Assembly: GCA_031257175.1 (NCBI GenBank)
Contig: JAIRPE010000040.1
Span: forward strand, 1-40,592
DNA length: 40,592 nucleotides
From: Eubacteriales Family XIII. Incertae Sedis bacterium
Lineage (GTDB): Bacteria; Bacillota; Clostridia; Peptostreptococcales; Anaerovoracaceae
Direction: 5' to 3'
Of this stretch, positions 8,899 to 18,068 are shown in pieces (position 1 is the first letter of the stretch; every line of letters starts with the position of its first letter). The notes under the pieces were generated by a model that saw only the letters and a list, made by a program, of their open reading frames with translations, did not search any database and was not told the DNA's origin. Made by a program: the position numbers and the translations under genes.

Positions 8899-8926
8899 GC
8901 GCCGCAAGGCGCGATGGAGGCGTGAA

Positions 8927-9319
8927 ATGGATAAGTATGTTTTGAGGTTTGAGAGGGGCGGGGTTTTTGAGGTGCGTTTCCTGGAAGACGCCGCTCCCGC
9001 CACGGTCGCCGCTTTCAAGGCCGCCCTGCCCCTGTCGGGAGGGTGCCTGCAGGCTAGATTCGCGGGGGACGAGTTCTTTTTCAGCGCCCCCTCCATTGAA
9101 GTGGCGGAAGAGAACGCCGTGGCGCCCTACCATGGCGCCATAGCCTTTAACAGCGACCCGCAATGGCGGGCGGTGTGCGTGTATTACGGCTCTACCATCA
9201 AAGGGACGTATTACAGCCTTTTCGCAGAAATCAAGGAAAACCTTGATGAGCTTCGGGAGGTGGGCATGAGAGTGTGGAAGAGGGGCGAGGAAAAAGTATT
9301 TTTTGAAAAGATTCAGTAA
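8927..9319 (+). CDS. DUF3830-like (cyclophilin-like fold) protein
   Basis: LRFERGGVFEVRFLEDAAPATVAAFKAALPLSG...GDEFFFSAPS resembles the DUF3830 pattern. By-eye assignment only. Confidence 0.55.
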   Translation: MDKYVLRFERGGVFEVRFLEDAAPATVAAFKAALPLSGGCLQARFAGDEFFFSAPSIEVAEENAVAPYHGAIAFNSDPQWRAVCVYYGSTIKGTYYSLFAEIKENLDELREVGMRVWKRGEEKVFFEKIQ

Positions 9320-9497
9320 AGGCGCCAATTTTCGCCGTGGCGTTGTTGCGGCGTAGGCGATCGCCCTCACACGCTGGCCCGTACGCTCCGCTAGCCCGCC
9401 TGTGCCGCGCCTAGCCACAAAAAATCCATAGCCTTTTGTAAGAAATAGGCGTCGGTTCGAGGAAAATCCGCCTTTTTTCGCGGAAAGTCGCCGTCTC

Positions 9498-9537
9498 GGC
9501 GCCACGCTTGGGCCAGGCGGCTCTTGCACGTGGCGCC
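9498..9537. promoter_or_regulatory. Inverted repeat overlapping the internal promoter
   Basis: GGCGCCACG (9498-9506) and CGTGGCGCC (9529-9537), perfect 9 bp arms, right arm within the promoter spacer. Confidence 0.5.
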
Positions 9538-9552
9538 TTTCTTACATATAAT
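9524..9552 (+). promoter_or_regulatory. Internal promoter upstream of Fe-ADH gene
   Basis: TTGCAC (9524-9529), 17 bp spacer, TATAAT (9547-9552). Confidence 0.65.
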
Positions 9553-9640
9553 GGATGTATGAGGCCATGGGGCTTCTCACGGGGCGTAGGACGGCCACGT
9601 GCCATAGTTGTGTGCTTATTATTAAGAAAAGAGGGACGCT

Positions 9641-10816
9641 ATGAAAGATTTCATTTTCAAAATGCCTACGCGAGTGATTTTCGGCATAGGCAAGGCCAAC
9701 GACATAGGCGCCATCTGCGCGGAGCAGGGTTATAAGAACGTGTTCGTGCTGACCGGTCCCCATATCGGCAAGTCCGAGCTGCTCGTCAGGGTCAAGTCCT
9801 CCATCGAGGGGGCGGGAATAGCCTGCGACTATTACGATAAAACCGCCTCCGACCCCACCGTGGAACTGACGGACGAGGTGGCGGGCGTCGTCAAGGCGGC
9901 GGGCGCGGACGCGGTGGTAGCCTTAGGCGGCGGCAGCCCCATCGATCTGGCCAAGGCGGTCTGTATGCTGCAGACCAACGAAGGCTCCGTGAGGGACTAT
10001 TTGTTCGGCGGCACGAAAACCGTCACGAACGCCCCCATACCCCTCATAGCCATCCCCACCACGGCGGGCACGGGCAGCGAGGTGACGGCCGCTTCCGTCA
10101 TAACTGACACCAGCAAGAACATAAAGCTGTCCGTCACCCATGAGTCCCTCATCCCGAAAATCGCGCTGATAGACCCCTCATTGCATTTGGGGATGCCCCA
10201 GCTTATCACCGCGTCAACGGGCATGGACGCCCTAACCCACGCCATCGAGTGCTATGTCTCCCTGAACGCCGAGCCCTTCAGCGACGCCTACGCCCTCTAC
10301 GCCATGCGCCTGATAGGCGAGAACCTGCGTGTGGCTGTGGCGGACGGGTCTAACCTGGCGGCCAGGACTAATATGGCTCTGGCCAGCACCATAGCCGGCT
10401 GCGCCTTCCTCAACGGCGGGCTGGGCGTAGTCCACGGCATAGCCCAGGCCATGGGCGGCCTGCACGGCACGCCCCACGGCATAGCCAACGGCCTGATACT
10501 GCCTTACGCCATGGAGCGCAATTTCGTGGGCAATCTGGCGAAATTCAGGGATATCGCCGTGGCGCTGGGCAAAAACGTGGAGGGCTTGAGCCTGAGGGAA
10601 GCCGCCTATGAGGCCGTGGAGGCCGTCTTCGATCTGGTAGAGGACATTCACGTCCCCTCGAGCTTGAAGGATTTGGACATCGGCCCCGAAGATTTCCCGC
10701 CCATAGTGGAGGGAACCATGAATTTCAGACTGCTGGCCATCAATCCCTGCAAGCTGTCGGCAGGGGACGTGGAAAAGATTCTGCTCAGGGCGCGCGAGGG
10801 AAGATACGCCCTGTGA
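9641..10816 (+). CDS. Iron-containing alcohol dehydrogenase
   Basis: GGGSPIDLAKAV, PTTAGTGSEVT, NGGLGVVHGIAQAMGGLHGTPHGIANG metal-binding region. Confidence 0.92.
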   Translation: MKDFIFKMPTRVIFGIGKANDIGAICAEQGYKNVFVLTGPHIGKSELLVRVKSSIEGAGIACDYYDKTASDPTVELTDEVAGVVKAAGADAVVALGGGSPIDLAKAVCMLQTNEGSVRDYLFGGTKTVTNAPIPLIAIPTTAGTGSEVTAASVITDTSKNIKLSVTHESLIPKIALIDPSLHLGMPQLITASTGMDALTHAIECYVSLNAEPFSDAYALYAMRLIGENLRVAVADGSNLAARTNMALASTIAGCAFLNGGLGVVHGIAQAMGGLHGTPHGIANGLILPYAMERNFVGNLAKFRDIAVALGKNVEGLSLREAAYEAVEAVFDLVEDIHVPSSLKDLDIGPEDFPPIVEGTMNFRLLAINPCKLSAGDVEKILLRAREGRYAL

Positions 10817-10910
10817 AGCCGCAACCCCGCAACAGCGCGGGAGCGGTAATGCAAAAAACAAAAAGCGACATTATACGAGGAAAATACAAATAGTTTAGGC
10901 GCGGTTTTTC

Positions 10911-10930
10911 TCGTGCCTGGCCAGGCACGA
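10911..10930. promoter_or_regulatory. Perfect 20 bp palindrome ahead of acyl-CoA dehydrogenase gene
   Basis: TCGTGCCTGGCCAGGCACGA, flanked by T-rich sequence on the left and an A-tract on the right. Confidence 0.6.
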
Positions 10931-10950
10931 AAAAAACAAGCCAGGAGGAT

Positions 10951-12099
10951 GTGGATAAAATGGAATTCAGCTACTCAGAAACCCAGCAAATGCTAAAAAA
11001 AATGCTTAAGGACTTCTCTGAGAAGGAGATAGCCCCCTACTGCGAGGAATGGGACGAGAACGCGGTTTACCCCGCTGAATCCATCTCCAAGCTTGCCGAT
11101 CTGGGCCTGATGGGGATGCCCTTCCCTTCGGAGTACGGCGGCGCGGGGCTGGACTACGTGACCTACGTCATGGCTATAGAGGAGCTTTCCAAAGTCAGCG
11201 GTTCCCACGGCGTGATAGTCCAGACTCACAACGCGCTCTGTTGCTGGCCGATTTTCACCTACGGCACGGAAGAGCAGAAACGCAAATACCTCCCCAAGCT
11301 TCTTTCGGGGAAACACCTGGGCGCCTTCGGCCTGACCGAGCCTAGCGCGGGAACGGACGCGGCCATGCAGAAAACCAGGGCCGAGGACAACGGCGACCAT
11401 TGGTTGCTAAACGGCACGAAGATTTTCATATCGGGCGGCGACATCGCGGACGTGCTGGTCATAATGGCTATGACGGACAAGAGCCAGGGCGTCAAAGGGA
11501 TAAGCTCCTTCATACTGGAAAAAGGGATGCCTGGCTTCAGGGTGGGCAAAAAAGAGAACAAGATGGGCATACGCGCCTCTCATGCCGCTGAGCTGATATT
11601 CGACAATTGCCGGATTCCCAAGGAGAACCTGCTGGGTGAGGTCGGCAAGGGTTTCAAGGTGGCCATGACGTCCCTGGACGTGGGCAGGCTGGGCATAGCG
11701 GCCCAGGCGCTGGGGATAGCCCAGGGCGCCTTCGACCAGACGGTGGCCTACATGAAGCAACGCGAGCAGTTCGGCCGTACCCTGGACAAGTTCCAAGCGC
11801 TGGCCTTCGAGATGGCATCCATGAAAGCGCGAATCGACGGCGCCCGCTTCCTGCTTTACCACGCGGCCTGGCGCAAGGAGCAAGGGCTGCCCTTCACCGC
11901 CGAGGCGGCGGCAGCGAAGCTGACATGCTCCGAGACCGCCATGTACGTGACCACCAAAGCCGTCCAGTTCCATGGAGGCTACGGCTACATCAAGGATTTC
12001 CCCGTCGAGCGCATGATGAGGGACGCGAAGATAACTGAGATATACGAGGGCACCTCCGAGGTGATGAAGATGGTCATGGCAGGCGAGATATTCAAGTGA
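10951..12099 (+). CDS. Acyl-CoA dehydrogenase
   Basis: FGLTEPSAGTDA, ISGG, IYEGTSEVMKMVM. Start is GTG 10951 or, with better SD spacing, ATG 10960. Confidence 0.94.
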   Translation: MDKMEFSYSETQQMLKKMLKDFSEKEIAPYCEEWDENAVYPAESISKLADLGLMGMPFPSEYGGAGLDYVTYVMAIEELSKVSGSHGVIVQTHNALCCWPIFTYGTEEQKRKYLPKLLSGKHLGAFGLTEPSAGTDAAMQKTRAEDNGDHWLLNGTKIFISGGDIADVLVIMAMTDKSQGVKGISSFILEKGMPGFRVGKKENKMGIRASHAAELIFDNCRIPKENLLGEVGKGFKVAMTSLDVGRLGIAAQALGIAQGAFDQTVAYMKQREQFGRTLDKFQALAFEMASMKARIDGARFLLYHAAWRKEQGLPFTAEAAAAKLTCSETAMYVTTKAVQFHGGYGYIKDFPVERMMRDAKITEIYEGTSEVMKMVMAGEIFK

Positions 12100-12140
12100 C
12101 CCGCGTCGGCGCACGGCCCACGAAAGGAACGGTGCGAATT

Positions 12141-13349
12141 ATGAAACAATGCGTAATAACAGGGGCGGCCCGCACGGCCGTCGGAGCCTATCTGGGCAGC
12201 CTGAAGACAGTGGAGGCGCAAGACCTCTGCGCCGCCGTGATTAAAGCCGCCGCTGATCGATCGGGCATCGGGCTTGAAAGCCTAGACCAGGTCGTCATGG
12301 GCGACGTGTACGGCTACACGCCCAACGTGGCCAGGTGCGCCGCGCTGATAGCGGGCGTGCCCATCGAGACTCCCGCCTACGAGGTGGATCGGCAGTGCGC
12401 CAGCTCATTGCAGGCCGTCGTCAGCGCCTGTCACGAGATAAACGCCGATGAGGCGGAGGTGATCATGGCGGGCGGCGTGGAGGTCATGTCCAGGCTCACC
12501 TATTATCTGGATCCCTCCACGCGCTACTCGCCCATGCGGCTGGGAGACAAGCCCCTGTACGACACTTTCACCCACGGCGTCACCATGGTGCAACCGCCTT
12601 CCCTCTACCCCGGGCTGAACATGGGGCTGACCGCCGAGAACGTGGCGGAGCAGTACGGCATAAGCAGGGATGAGCAGGACTCCTTCGCCTACGACAGTCA
12701 AATGAAGATGAAGGCGGCCAAGGAGGCGGGGAAATTCAAGGACGAGATAGTCCCCTTCCAGGTCGTGGACAGGAAGAAATCCTTCATCTTCGACACGGAC
12801 GAGCACAACACTCCCGACACCACCTTGGAGTCGTTGGCGAAGCTGAGACCGGTGTTCAAGAAGGACGGGACGGTCACTGCGGGGAATTCTTCAGGCATGA
12901 ACGACGGAGCCTCCGCGGTGGTGGTCATGTCCGAGGACAAGGCCAAGGCGGCCGGAGCCAAACCTCTGGTTAGGGTGGTCTCCATGAGCAGCACGGGTTG
13001 CGATCCAAGGATAATGGGCATAGGGCCCGTGTCGGCCATAAACAAGGCATTGGCGAAGGCGGGGCTGAAAAAGGAGGACATAGGGCTTTATGAGCTGAAC
13101 GAAGCTTTTGCGGCTCAGAGCCTGGGTTGCCTGAAGGCACTGGGCATGGGCCCCGGCACGGAGCTTTACGAACGGGTCAACGTGAACGGCGGCGCTATCG
13201 CCCATGGCCACGCCCTGGCCAGCAGCGGCACCAGGCTGCTGACCACCCTGATATACGAGATGAAGCGGCGAGACGTCAGATATGGGCTGGCGTCCCTGTG
13301 CATAGGCGGCGGGCAGGGCATGGCCCTCATAGTGGAGAACGCGCGGTAG
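12141..13349 (+). CDS. Acetyl-CoA acetyltransferase (thiolase)
   Basis: VDRQCASSLQAV, NVNGGAIAHGHALASSGTR, SLCIGGGQGMA. ATG at 12141 after GGAAC. Confidence 0.94.
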   Translation: MKQCVITGAARTAVGAYLGSLKTVEAQDLCAAVIKAAADRSGIGLESLDQVVMGDVYGYTPNVARCAALIAGVPIETPAYEVDRQCASSLQAVVSACHEINADEAEVIMAGGVEVMSRLTYYLDPSTRYSPMRLGDKPLYDTFTHGVTMVQPPSLYPGLNMGLTAENVAEQYGISRDEQDSFAYDSQMKMKAAKEAGKFKDEIVPFQVVDRKKSFIFDTDEHNTPDTTLESLAKLRPVFKKDGTVTAGNSSGMNDGASAVVVMSEDKAKAAGAKPLVRVVSMSSTGCDPRIMGIGPVSAINKALAKAGLKKEDIGLYELNEAFAAQSLGCLKALGMGPGTELYERVNVNGGAIAHGHALASSGTRLLTTLIYEMKRRDVRYGLASLCIGGGQGMALIVENAR

Positions 13350-13365
13350 CCGCAGGGAGGGAATT

Positions 13366-14220
13366 ATGCTATTGAAGAAGGTCGGCGTGGTCGGCGCGGG
13401 GATGATGGGCGCAGAAATCGCCTTGTGTTTCGCGCGAGCGGGTATGGACACGGTCTTGAGCGACGTGAGCATGGACTTCGTCCGGAAAGGCATGAAACGC
13501 CAGGAAGAAATATTAGATAAATCAGTAAAAAAAGGTAGAATAACCCTCGAGGACAAAGAGGCGGCCTTGGGCCGCGTCACGGGAACCGCCGACATGACAG
13601 TCATGTCGGACAGGGATCTGGTCATCGAAGCCGTGTCAGAGGTGTTTGAGGTGAAGGCCCAGGTGTTCGGCCGTCTGGACGAGGTCTGCGGGCCTGACAC
13701 GATTTTTGCCAGCAACACCTCCAGCATATCTATAACGAAGCTGGCCTCGTCGGCGTCGCCGGTCAGGCGCAAGCGCTTCCTGGGGACTCACTTCAACTCC
13801 CCCGCCAGCGTGATGAAGCTGGTGGAGGTCATCCCCGCCCTGCTCACGGAGGAAGAAGCCGTCCGTGACGTGACCCGCGCACTGGAGGAAATCGGCAAAG
13901 AGCCTGTCCGCGTGAAGGACGTGGTGGGCTTCGGGCTTAACAGGCTCTTCCACGTGTTCTACCTGGAGGCCTGCCGTCTGGTGGAGGAGGGCGTCTGCTC
14001 CGTGGAGGACGTAGACAAGATATGTATTCACGGCCTGGGGCATCCCATGGGCATTTTCAGGCTGCTGGACATCACTGGGCACGACCTGAACCTAAAGGTG
14101 GACGAAATCATGTTCGACGCCTACGGCGAACGTTACCGCCCCAGTCCGCACATAAGGAAGCTGGTGGATTCGGGGATGCTGGGCAGAAAGACAGGCGCGG
14201 GGTTTTATGAATATGAATGA
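13366..14220 (+). CDS. 3-hydroxyacyl-CoA dehydrogenase
   Basis: KVGVVGAGMMGAEIALCFARAGMDTVLSD, ASNTSSISIT, FLGTHFNSPASVMKLVEV. Confidence 0.94.
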   Translation: MLLKKVGVVGAGMMGAEIALCFARAGMDTVLSDVSMDFVRKGMKRQEEILDKSVKKGRITLEDKEAALGRVTGTADMTVMSDRDLVIEAVSEVFEVKAQVFGRLDEVCGPDTIFASNTSSISITKLASSASPVRRKRFLGTHFNSPASVMKLVEVIPALLTEEEAVRDVTRALEEIGKEPVRVKDVVGFGLNRLFHVFYLEACRLVEEGVCSVEDVDKICIHGLGHPMGIFRLLDITGHDLNLKVDEIMFDAYGERYRPSPHIRKLVDSGMLGRKTGAGFYEYE

Positions 14221-15436
14221 GCGGAGCGTGACGTCAAAAGAATTGTTGAAAAAACTGACCGCACTGCATTACGAAGGCGCGGCCAAGGCGAAGGCCGAGG
14301 GACGCCCCGTAGTATGGGCCACGTCGATCAGCCCCCAGGAGCTGCTGGAGACCATGGATTTGGCCACGGTGTACCCGGAGAACCACGCCGCGGCCATCGG
14401 CGCCCGCAAGGAGGCGCTTGTTTTCATCGACGAGGCGGAGCGCGACGGCTATTCCCAGGACATATGCTCCTACGCGCGGGTGAATATCGGCTACGCGGGC
14501 GTAGGTAAATCGGAGGCCCAGGACATACCTCTGCCTGACCTCCTGTTCTGTTGCGGCAACATATGCGGCACGGTGATAAAGTGGTACGAGAACCTGGCCA
14601 AAGAGCTGCGCGTCCCCATGATATTCATCGACATGCCTTTCAACCATTCCTTCCACGTCCCAGCCCACAGCAGGGCGTACATGCGCGGGCAAATAGAGGA
14701 TGCCATAGAGCAGTTGGAAGCATTCACGAAAAGGCGCTTTGACAGGGACAAATTCAGCGAGGTCATGAGGCTTTCCAACGCTACCTGCGAGTGGTGGAAA
14801 AAAGCCACGGATTTGGCGAAGGCTAAGCCGTCGCCCCTGAACGGCTTCGATATGTTCAACTACATGGCCATCATCGTGTGCATGAGGGGGAGCAAAGAGG
14901 GCTACGAGCTGTTCAAGCTTTGGCACGACGAGCTGGCGGCTAAGGCGGCAGCGGGCATGGGCCCCTGGAGCTCCGCAGAGGAGAAATACCGCGTGATGTG
15001 GGACGGCATCGCCTGCTGGCCCCACCTCTCCACCACCTTCAACGCGCTGAAAAAGCACGGCATAAACATGGTCACATCCAGCTATCCCGAATCCTGGAAC
15101 CTGCGCTACGAGACTAATGATCTGGAGGGGATGGCGGCGGCGTACTCGTCCATATATGCCAACCGCAACCTGGACTACGACATCGGTTACATGAAGAAAT
15201 TGGTTGACGAGTTTCGGCTGGACGGCATAGTGTACCATTCAAACAGAAGCTGCAAATTGATGGATTTCCGCCAATACGAAGTACAGCGGCGCGTAGGCGA
15301 GCTGACGGGCGTCCCCTCGGTGATATTCGACGGGGATCAGACCGATCCCAGGAGCTTTTCGGAGGCGCAATACGAGACCAGGATACAGGCGCTGGCGGAG
15401 ATGATGGAGCGCGGCAAAGGAGGGATGGGCCTATGA
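14207..15436 (+). CDS. 2-hydroxyacyl-CoA dehydratase subunit (HgdA/BcrC-like)
   Basis: YPENHAAAIGARKEA...GYSQDICSYARVNIG, LLFCCGNICGTVIKWYE. Overlaps the upstream gene by 14 bp. Confidence 0.88.
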   Translation: MNMNERSVTSKELLKKLTALHYEGAAKAKAEGRPVVWATSISPQELLETMDLATVYPENHAAAIGARKEALVFIDEAERDGYSQDICSYARVNIGYAGVGKSEAQDIPLPDLLFCCGNICGTVIKWYENLAKELRVPMIFIDMPFNHSFHVPAHSRAYMRGQIEDAIEQLEAFTKRRFDRDKFSEVMRLSNATCEWWKKATDLAKAKPSPLNGFDMFNYMAIIVCMRGSKEGYELFKLWHDELAAKAAAGMGPWSSAEEKYRVMWDGIACWPHLSTTFNALKKHGINMVTSSYPESWNLRYETNDLEGMAAAYSSIYANRNLDYDIGYMKKLVDEFRLDGIVYHSNRSCKLMDFRQYEVQRRVGELTGVPSVIFDGDQTDPRSFSEAQYETRIQALAEMMERGKGGMGL

Positions 15437-16623
15437 GCTACAGAGAGACCGTGACAAAGCTTAGAGAGAGGGCCTTAGACCCGGCCAAAAGCGCGGCGGC
15501 TCTGACGCGTGAGACGGGAAAGCCCCTGATAGGCTGTTTCCCCGTGTACGCGCCTGAGGAAATCATCTACGCGGCGGGGGCGTTGCCAGTGGGCATGTGG
15601 GGGGGCAAGACGGAGTTGAAGCTGGCAGACCGCTATCTCCAAAGCTTCTGTTGCTCAGTCATGCGCGCCAATCTGGAGCTGGGACTTAAAGGAAGTTACG
15701 GCGCCCTGCGGGGCGTGGTCATCCCCACCTTCTGCGACAGCCTCAAATGCGTGTGCGAGAATTGGAAAACAGCCGTGCCGCAGCTCCCCGCCCTGCCGAT
15801 AGTCTATCCCCAGAACCGCTCTGCGGCAGGGACATTATACATGAAAGACGAGCTGGCCCGCTTCAAGGGGGAAGCGGAAAAACTTTTGCGCGTCAATATC
15901 AGTGAGGAAGCCCTGATGGCGGCTTGGGAGACCTACGAGGATTGCAGGGCCGCTCAGCGCGGCTTCGTGGCCGCCGTCGCCCGGCACGCGGGCGCCATAG
16001 ACGCGGAAACCCGCCACCTCATTCTGAAGGCGGCTTATTTCAGCGACAGAGCCGAATACGCCCGTCTTTTGCGCGTGATAACCGAGGGTCTGGCCAGCGA
16101 GGCTGAGGACAGCACAGAAGCCTCGCCAGGAATCAGGCGGCGGGCCTACGGCATTAAAGCCGTTCTGACCGGATACATGTCCGAACCTGCGGAAATACTG
16201 AGGATATTGGACGAGAACGGCGTGGCTGTCGTCGGCGACGACCTTGCCCACGCCTCCAGACAGTTCCGCGTCGCGGGTCGGCGTGAGGGTTGCTTCTGGG
16301 AGCTAATGGCGGGCAGGATGGCCGACCAAAGCGGCTGCGCGTTCCTGTACGACCCGAATAAAAGCCGCGGGCGCAATCTGTTGCATATGGTAAGAGAGGC
16401 GGACGCGGATGCGGTCATAGTGTTCATGATGAAATTCTGCGACCCTGAGGAATTCGACTACCCCATATACAGGAAGGAATTGGAGGCCGCCGGCGTACCC
16501 GTCCTCTGCCTGGAGGTAGACCAGCAGACCGACTCCTTCGAGCAAATCAGGACGAGGGTGCAAAGCTTCGCGGAGACTCTGGGGACGGCGCCCCTCGGAG
16601 TGCGCGCGGGAGGCAAGGCTTGA
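15433..16623 (+). CDS. 2-hydroxyacyl-CoA dehydratase subunit (HgdB/BcrB-like)
   Basis: GKPLIGCFPVYAPEEIIYAAGALPVGMWGG, VVIPTFCDSLKCVCENWK. ATGA overlap with the upstream gene. Confidence 0.88.
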   Translation: MSYRETVTKLRERALDPAKSAAALTRETGKPLIGCFPVYAPEEIIYAAGALPVGMWGGKTELKLADRYLQSFCCSVMRANLELGLKGSYGALRGVVIPTFCDSLKCVCENWKTAVPQLPALPIVYPQNRSAAGTLYMKDELARFKGEAEKLLRVNISEEALMAAWETYEDCRAAQRGFVAAVARHAGAIDAETRHLILKAAYFSDRAEYARLLRVITEGLASEAEDSTEASPGIRRRAYGIKAVLTGYMSEPAEILRILDENGVAVVGDDLAHASRQFRVAGRREGCFWELMAGRMADQSGCAFLYDPNKSRGRNLLHMVREADADAVIVFMMKFCDPEEFDYPIYRKELEAAGVPVLCLEVDQQTDSFEQIRTRVQSFAETLGTAPLGVRAGGKA

Positions 16624-16735
16624 GGCGGCTCGGCGGAGCGGGTAGCGCGACGGGATACTGCGCGGCGACGGTTCAGGCGGTCATACGTAAAGATTTAGAA
16701 TTACAGCCGCCCGCTCCAGGCGATAGGAGGAGAGC

Positions 16736-17515
16736 ATGTTCGCAGGGATAGACATAGGCTCGTCCTCTTCAAAAGCGGCCATTATCGGCGACGACGGCAG
16801 GTTGCTGTCCGTATCCGTCCATAATCAGGGCGCGGGCACCGACGGCCACAGGCAAGCGCTGGAGCGGGCCTTGGCACTGGCCGGGGCCGAAAGAAGCGAC
16901 ATCCGCTTCTTGGTCGCCACAGGATACGGACGTATGCGTTACGAGGGGGCCGACAGGCAGTTGACGGAAATCAGTTGCCACGCCAAGGGCGTCGCCTGGC
17001 TCACCTCAGGCGCCCGAACCATAATAGACGTGGGAGGGCAAGATTCGAAGGCCATCAAACTGGACGCGGCGGGGAACGTGGCCAATTTCGCTATGAACGA
17101 GAAATGCGCCGCAGGAACGGGCCGTTTTTTAGAAGTGATGGCGCGGGTTCTGGACTGTCGAGTTGACGAGCTTTCCGAGATAGCCGCCGCCTCCGTCAAA
17201 GAAGTCCCCATCAGCAGCGTCTGCGCCGTTTTCGCAGAGAGCGAGGTGATATCCCGCCTTTCCTCGGGGGAACGCCCCGAGGACGTGGCCAGGGGCGCCC
17301 ACGTGTCCATAGCCAGGCGCATAGCCGGGCTTGCGGGCAGGATAGGCTGCCAGCCCGAAATAGTCATGACAGGCGGCGTGGCTCTCAACGGGGACGCGGT
17401 GGCCTGCCTGTCCAAGGAACTGGGGCACGAAGTGCTGGTGGCGCCCCACGCCCAGGCGATAGGAGCCGTAGGCGCCGCCGCCTTCGCTTGGGAAATGGCG
17501 CGAGCTGCAAAATAA
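16736..17515 (+). CDS. 2-hydroxyacyl-CoA dehydratase activator ATPase (BadF/BcrA/HgdC family)
   Basis: MFAGIDIGSSSSKAAIIGDDG, IDVGGQDSKAIKL, NEKCAAGTGRFLEVMA, SSVCAVFAESEVI (cluster Cys residues), MTGGVALN. Confidence 0.94.
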   Translation: MFAGIDIGSSSSKAAIIGDDGRLLSVSVHNQGAGTDGHRQALERALALAGAERSDIRFLVATGYGRMRYEGADRQLTEISCHAKGVAWLTSGARTIIDVGGQDSKAIKLDAAGNVANFAMNEKCAAGTGRFLEVMARVLDCRVDELSEIAAASVKEVPISSVCAVFAESEVISRLSSGERPEDVARGAHVSIARRIAGLAGRIGCQPEIVMTGGVALNGDAVACLSKELGHEVLVAPHAQAIGAVGAAAFAWEMARAAK

Positions 17516-17593
17516 AAGCCGCTCCGCCCCGCCCATAGATCTGATCGGCCTGAAATCGGAACGCGACACGGGAAGGGTTTAAAAGGAGAGCAT

Positions 17594-18031
17594 ATGGACG
17601 TTTTGATGGGAAAAGAAAAAATCAAGAAAATAATACCGCACAGGGAGCCTATGCTCCTTGTTGACGAAGTGTTGGAAATGACGGCGGGAGAGCGCATAAG
17701 GACACGCCTTAGCCTGAAGCCTGATATGATGTTCTTCAAGGGGCATTTCCCCGATGCTCCCGTGCTGCCAGGCGTCCTGACTGTAGAGGCCATGGCGCAG
17801 ACGGCTGACATACTGCTGCTCTCCATGGAGTGCTACGCGGGGCTGACGCCGCTGTTCATAGGTATTGACAAGGTTTCCTTCAAGAAAAAGCTGGAGCCTG
17901 GCGACGTGCCGGAGATCACCGCCTACGTGATACGGATTAACGAACCAAAGGCCGTGGTCACCTGCGGCGCGGAGGTGTTTTGCGACGGGGGGATCGTTGC
18001 CACAGGGGAAGTCACCCTGGCCATGAGATAA
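17594..18031 (+). CDS. FabZ-like hotdog 3-hydroxyacyl dehydratase
   Basis: IIPHREPMLLVDEVLEM...FFKGHFPDAPVLPGVLTVEAMAQTA, with catalytic His and Glu preserved. Confidence 0.88.
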   Translation: MDVLMGKEKIKKIIPHREPMLLVDEVLEMTAGERIRTRLSLKPDMMFFKGHFPDAPVLPGVLTVEAMAQTADILLLSMECYAGLTPLFIGIDKVSFKKKLEPGDVPEITAYVIRINEPKAVVTCGAEVFCDGGIVATGEVTLAMR

Positions 18032-18068
18032 TATACGGAAATCAAATCATTAATTACAAGGAGAGGGT

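Noticed and set aside
7771-9096. 441 aa minus-strand ORF opposite the PreA-like gene
   Set aside because: Antisense to a well-supported gene; low-complexity composition and no motif.
10911-10940. Intrinsic terminator between Fe-ADH and acyl-CoA dehydrogenase
   Set aside because: The palindrome is followed by an A-tract on the plus strand and lacks a proper U-tract on either strand.
14207-17515. Class I benzoyl-CoA reductase
   Set aside because: Only one activator-type ATPase is present rather than the paired ATPase subunits of that enzyme; fits 2-hydroxyacyl-CoA dehydratase better.
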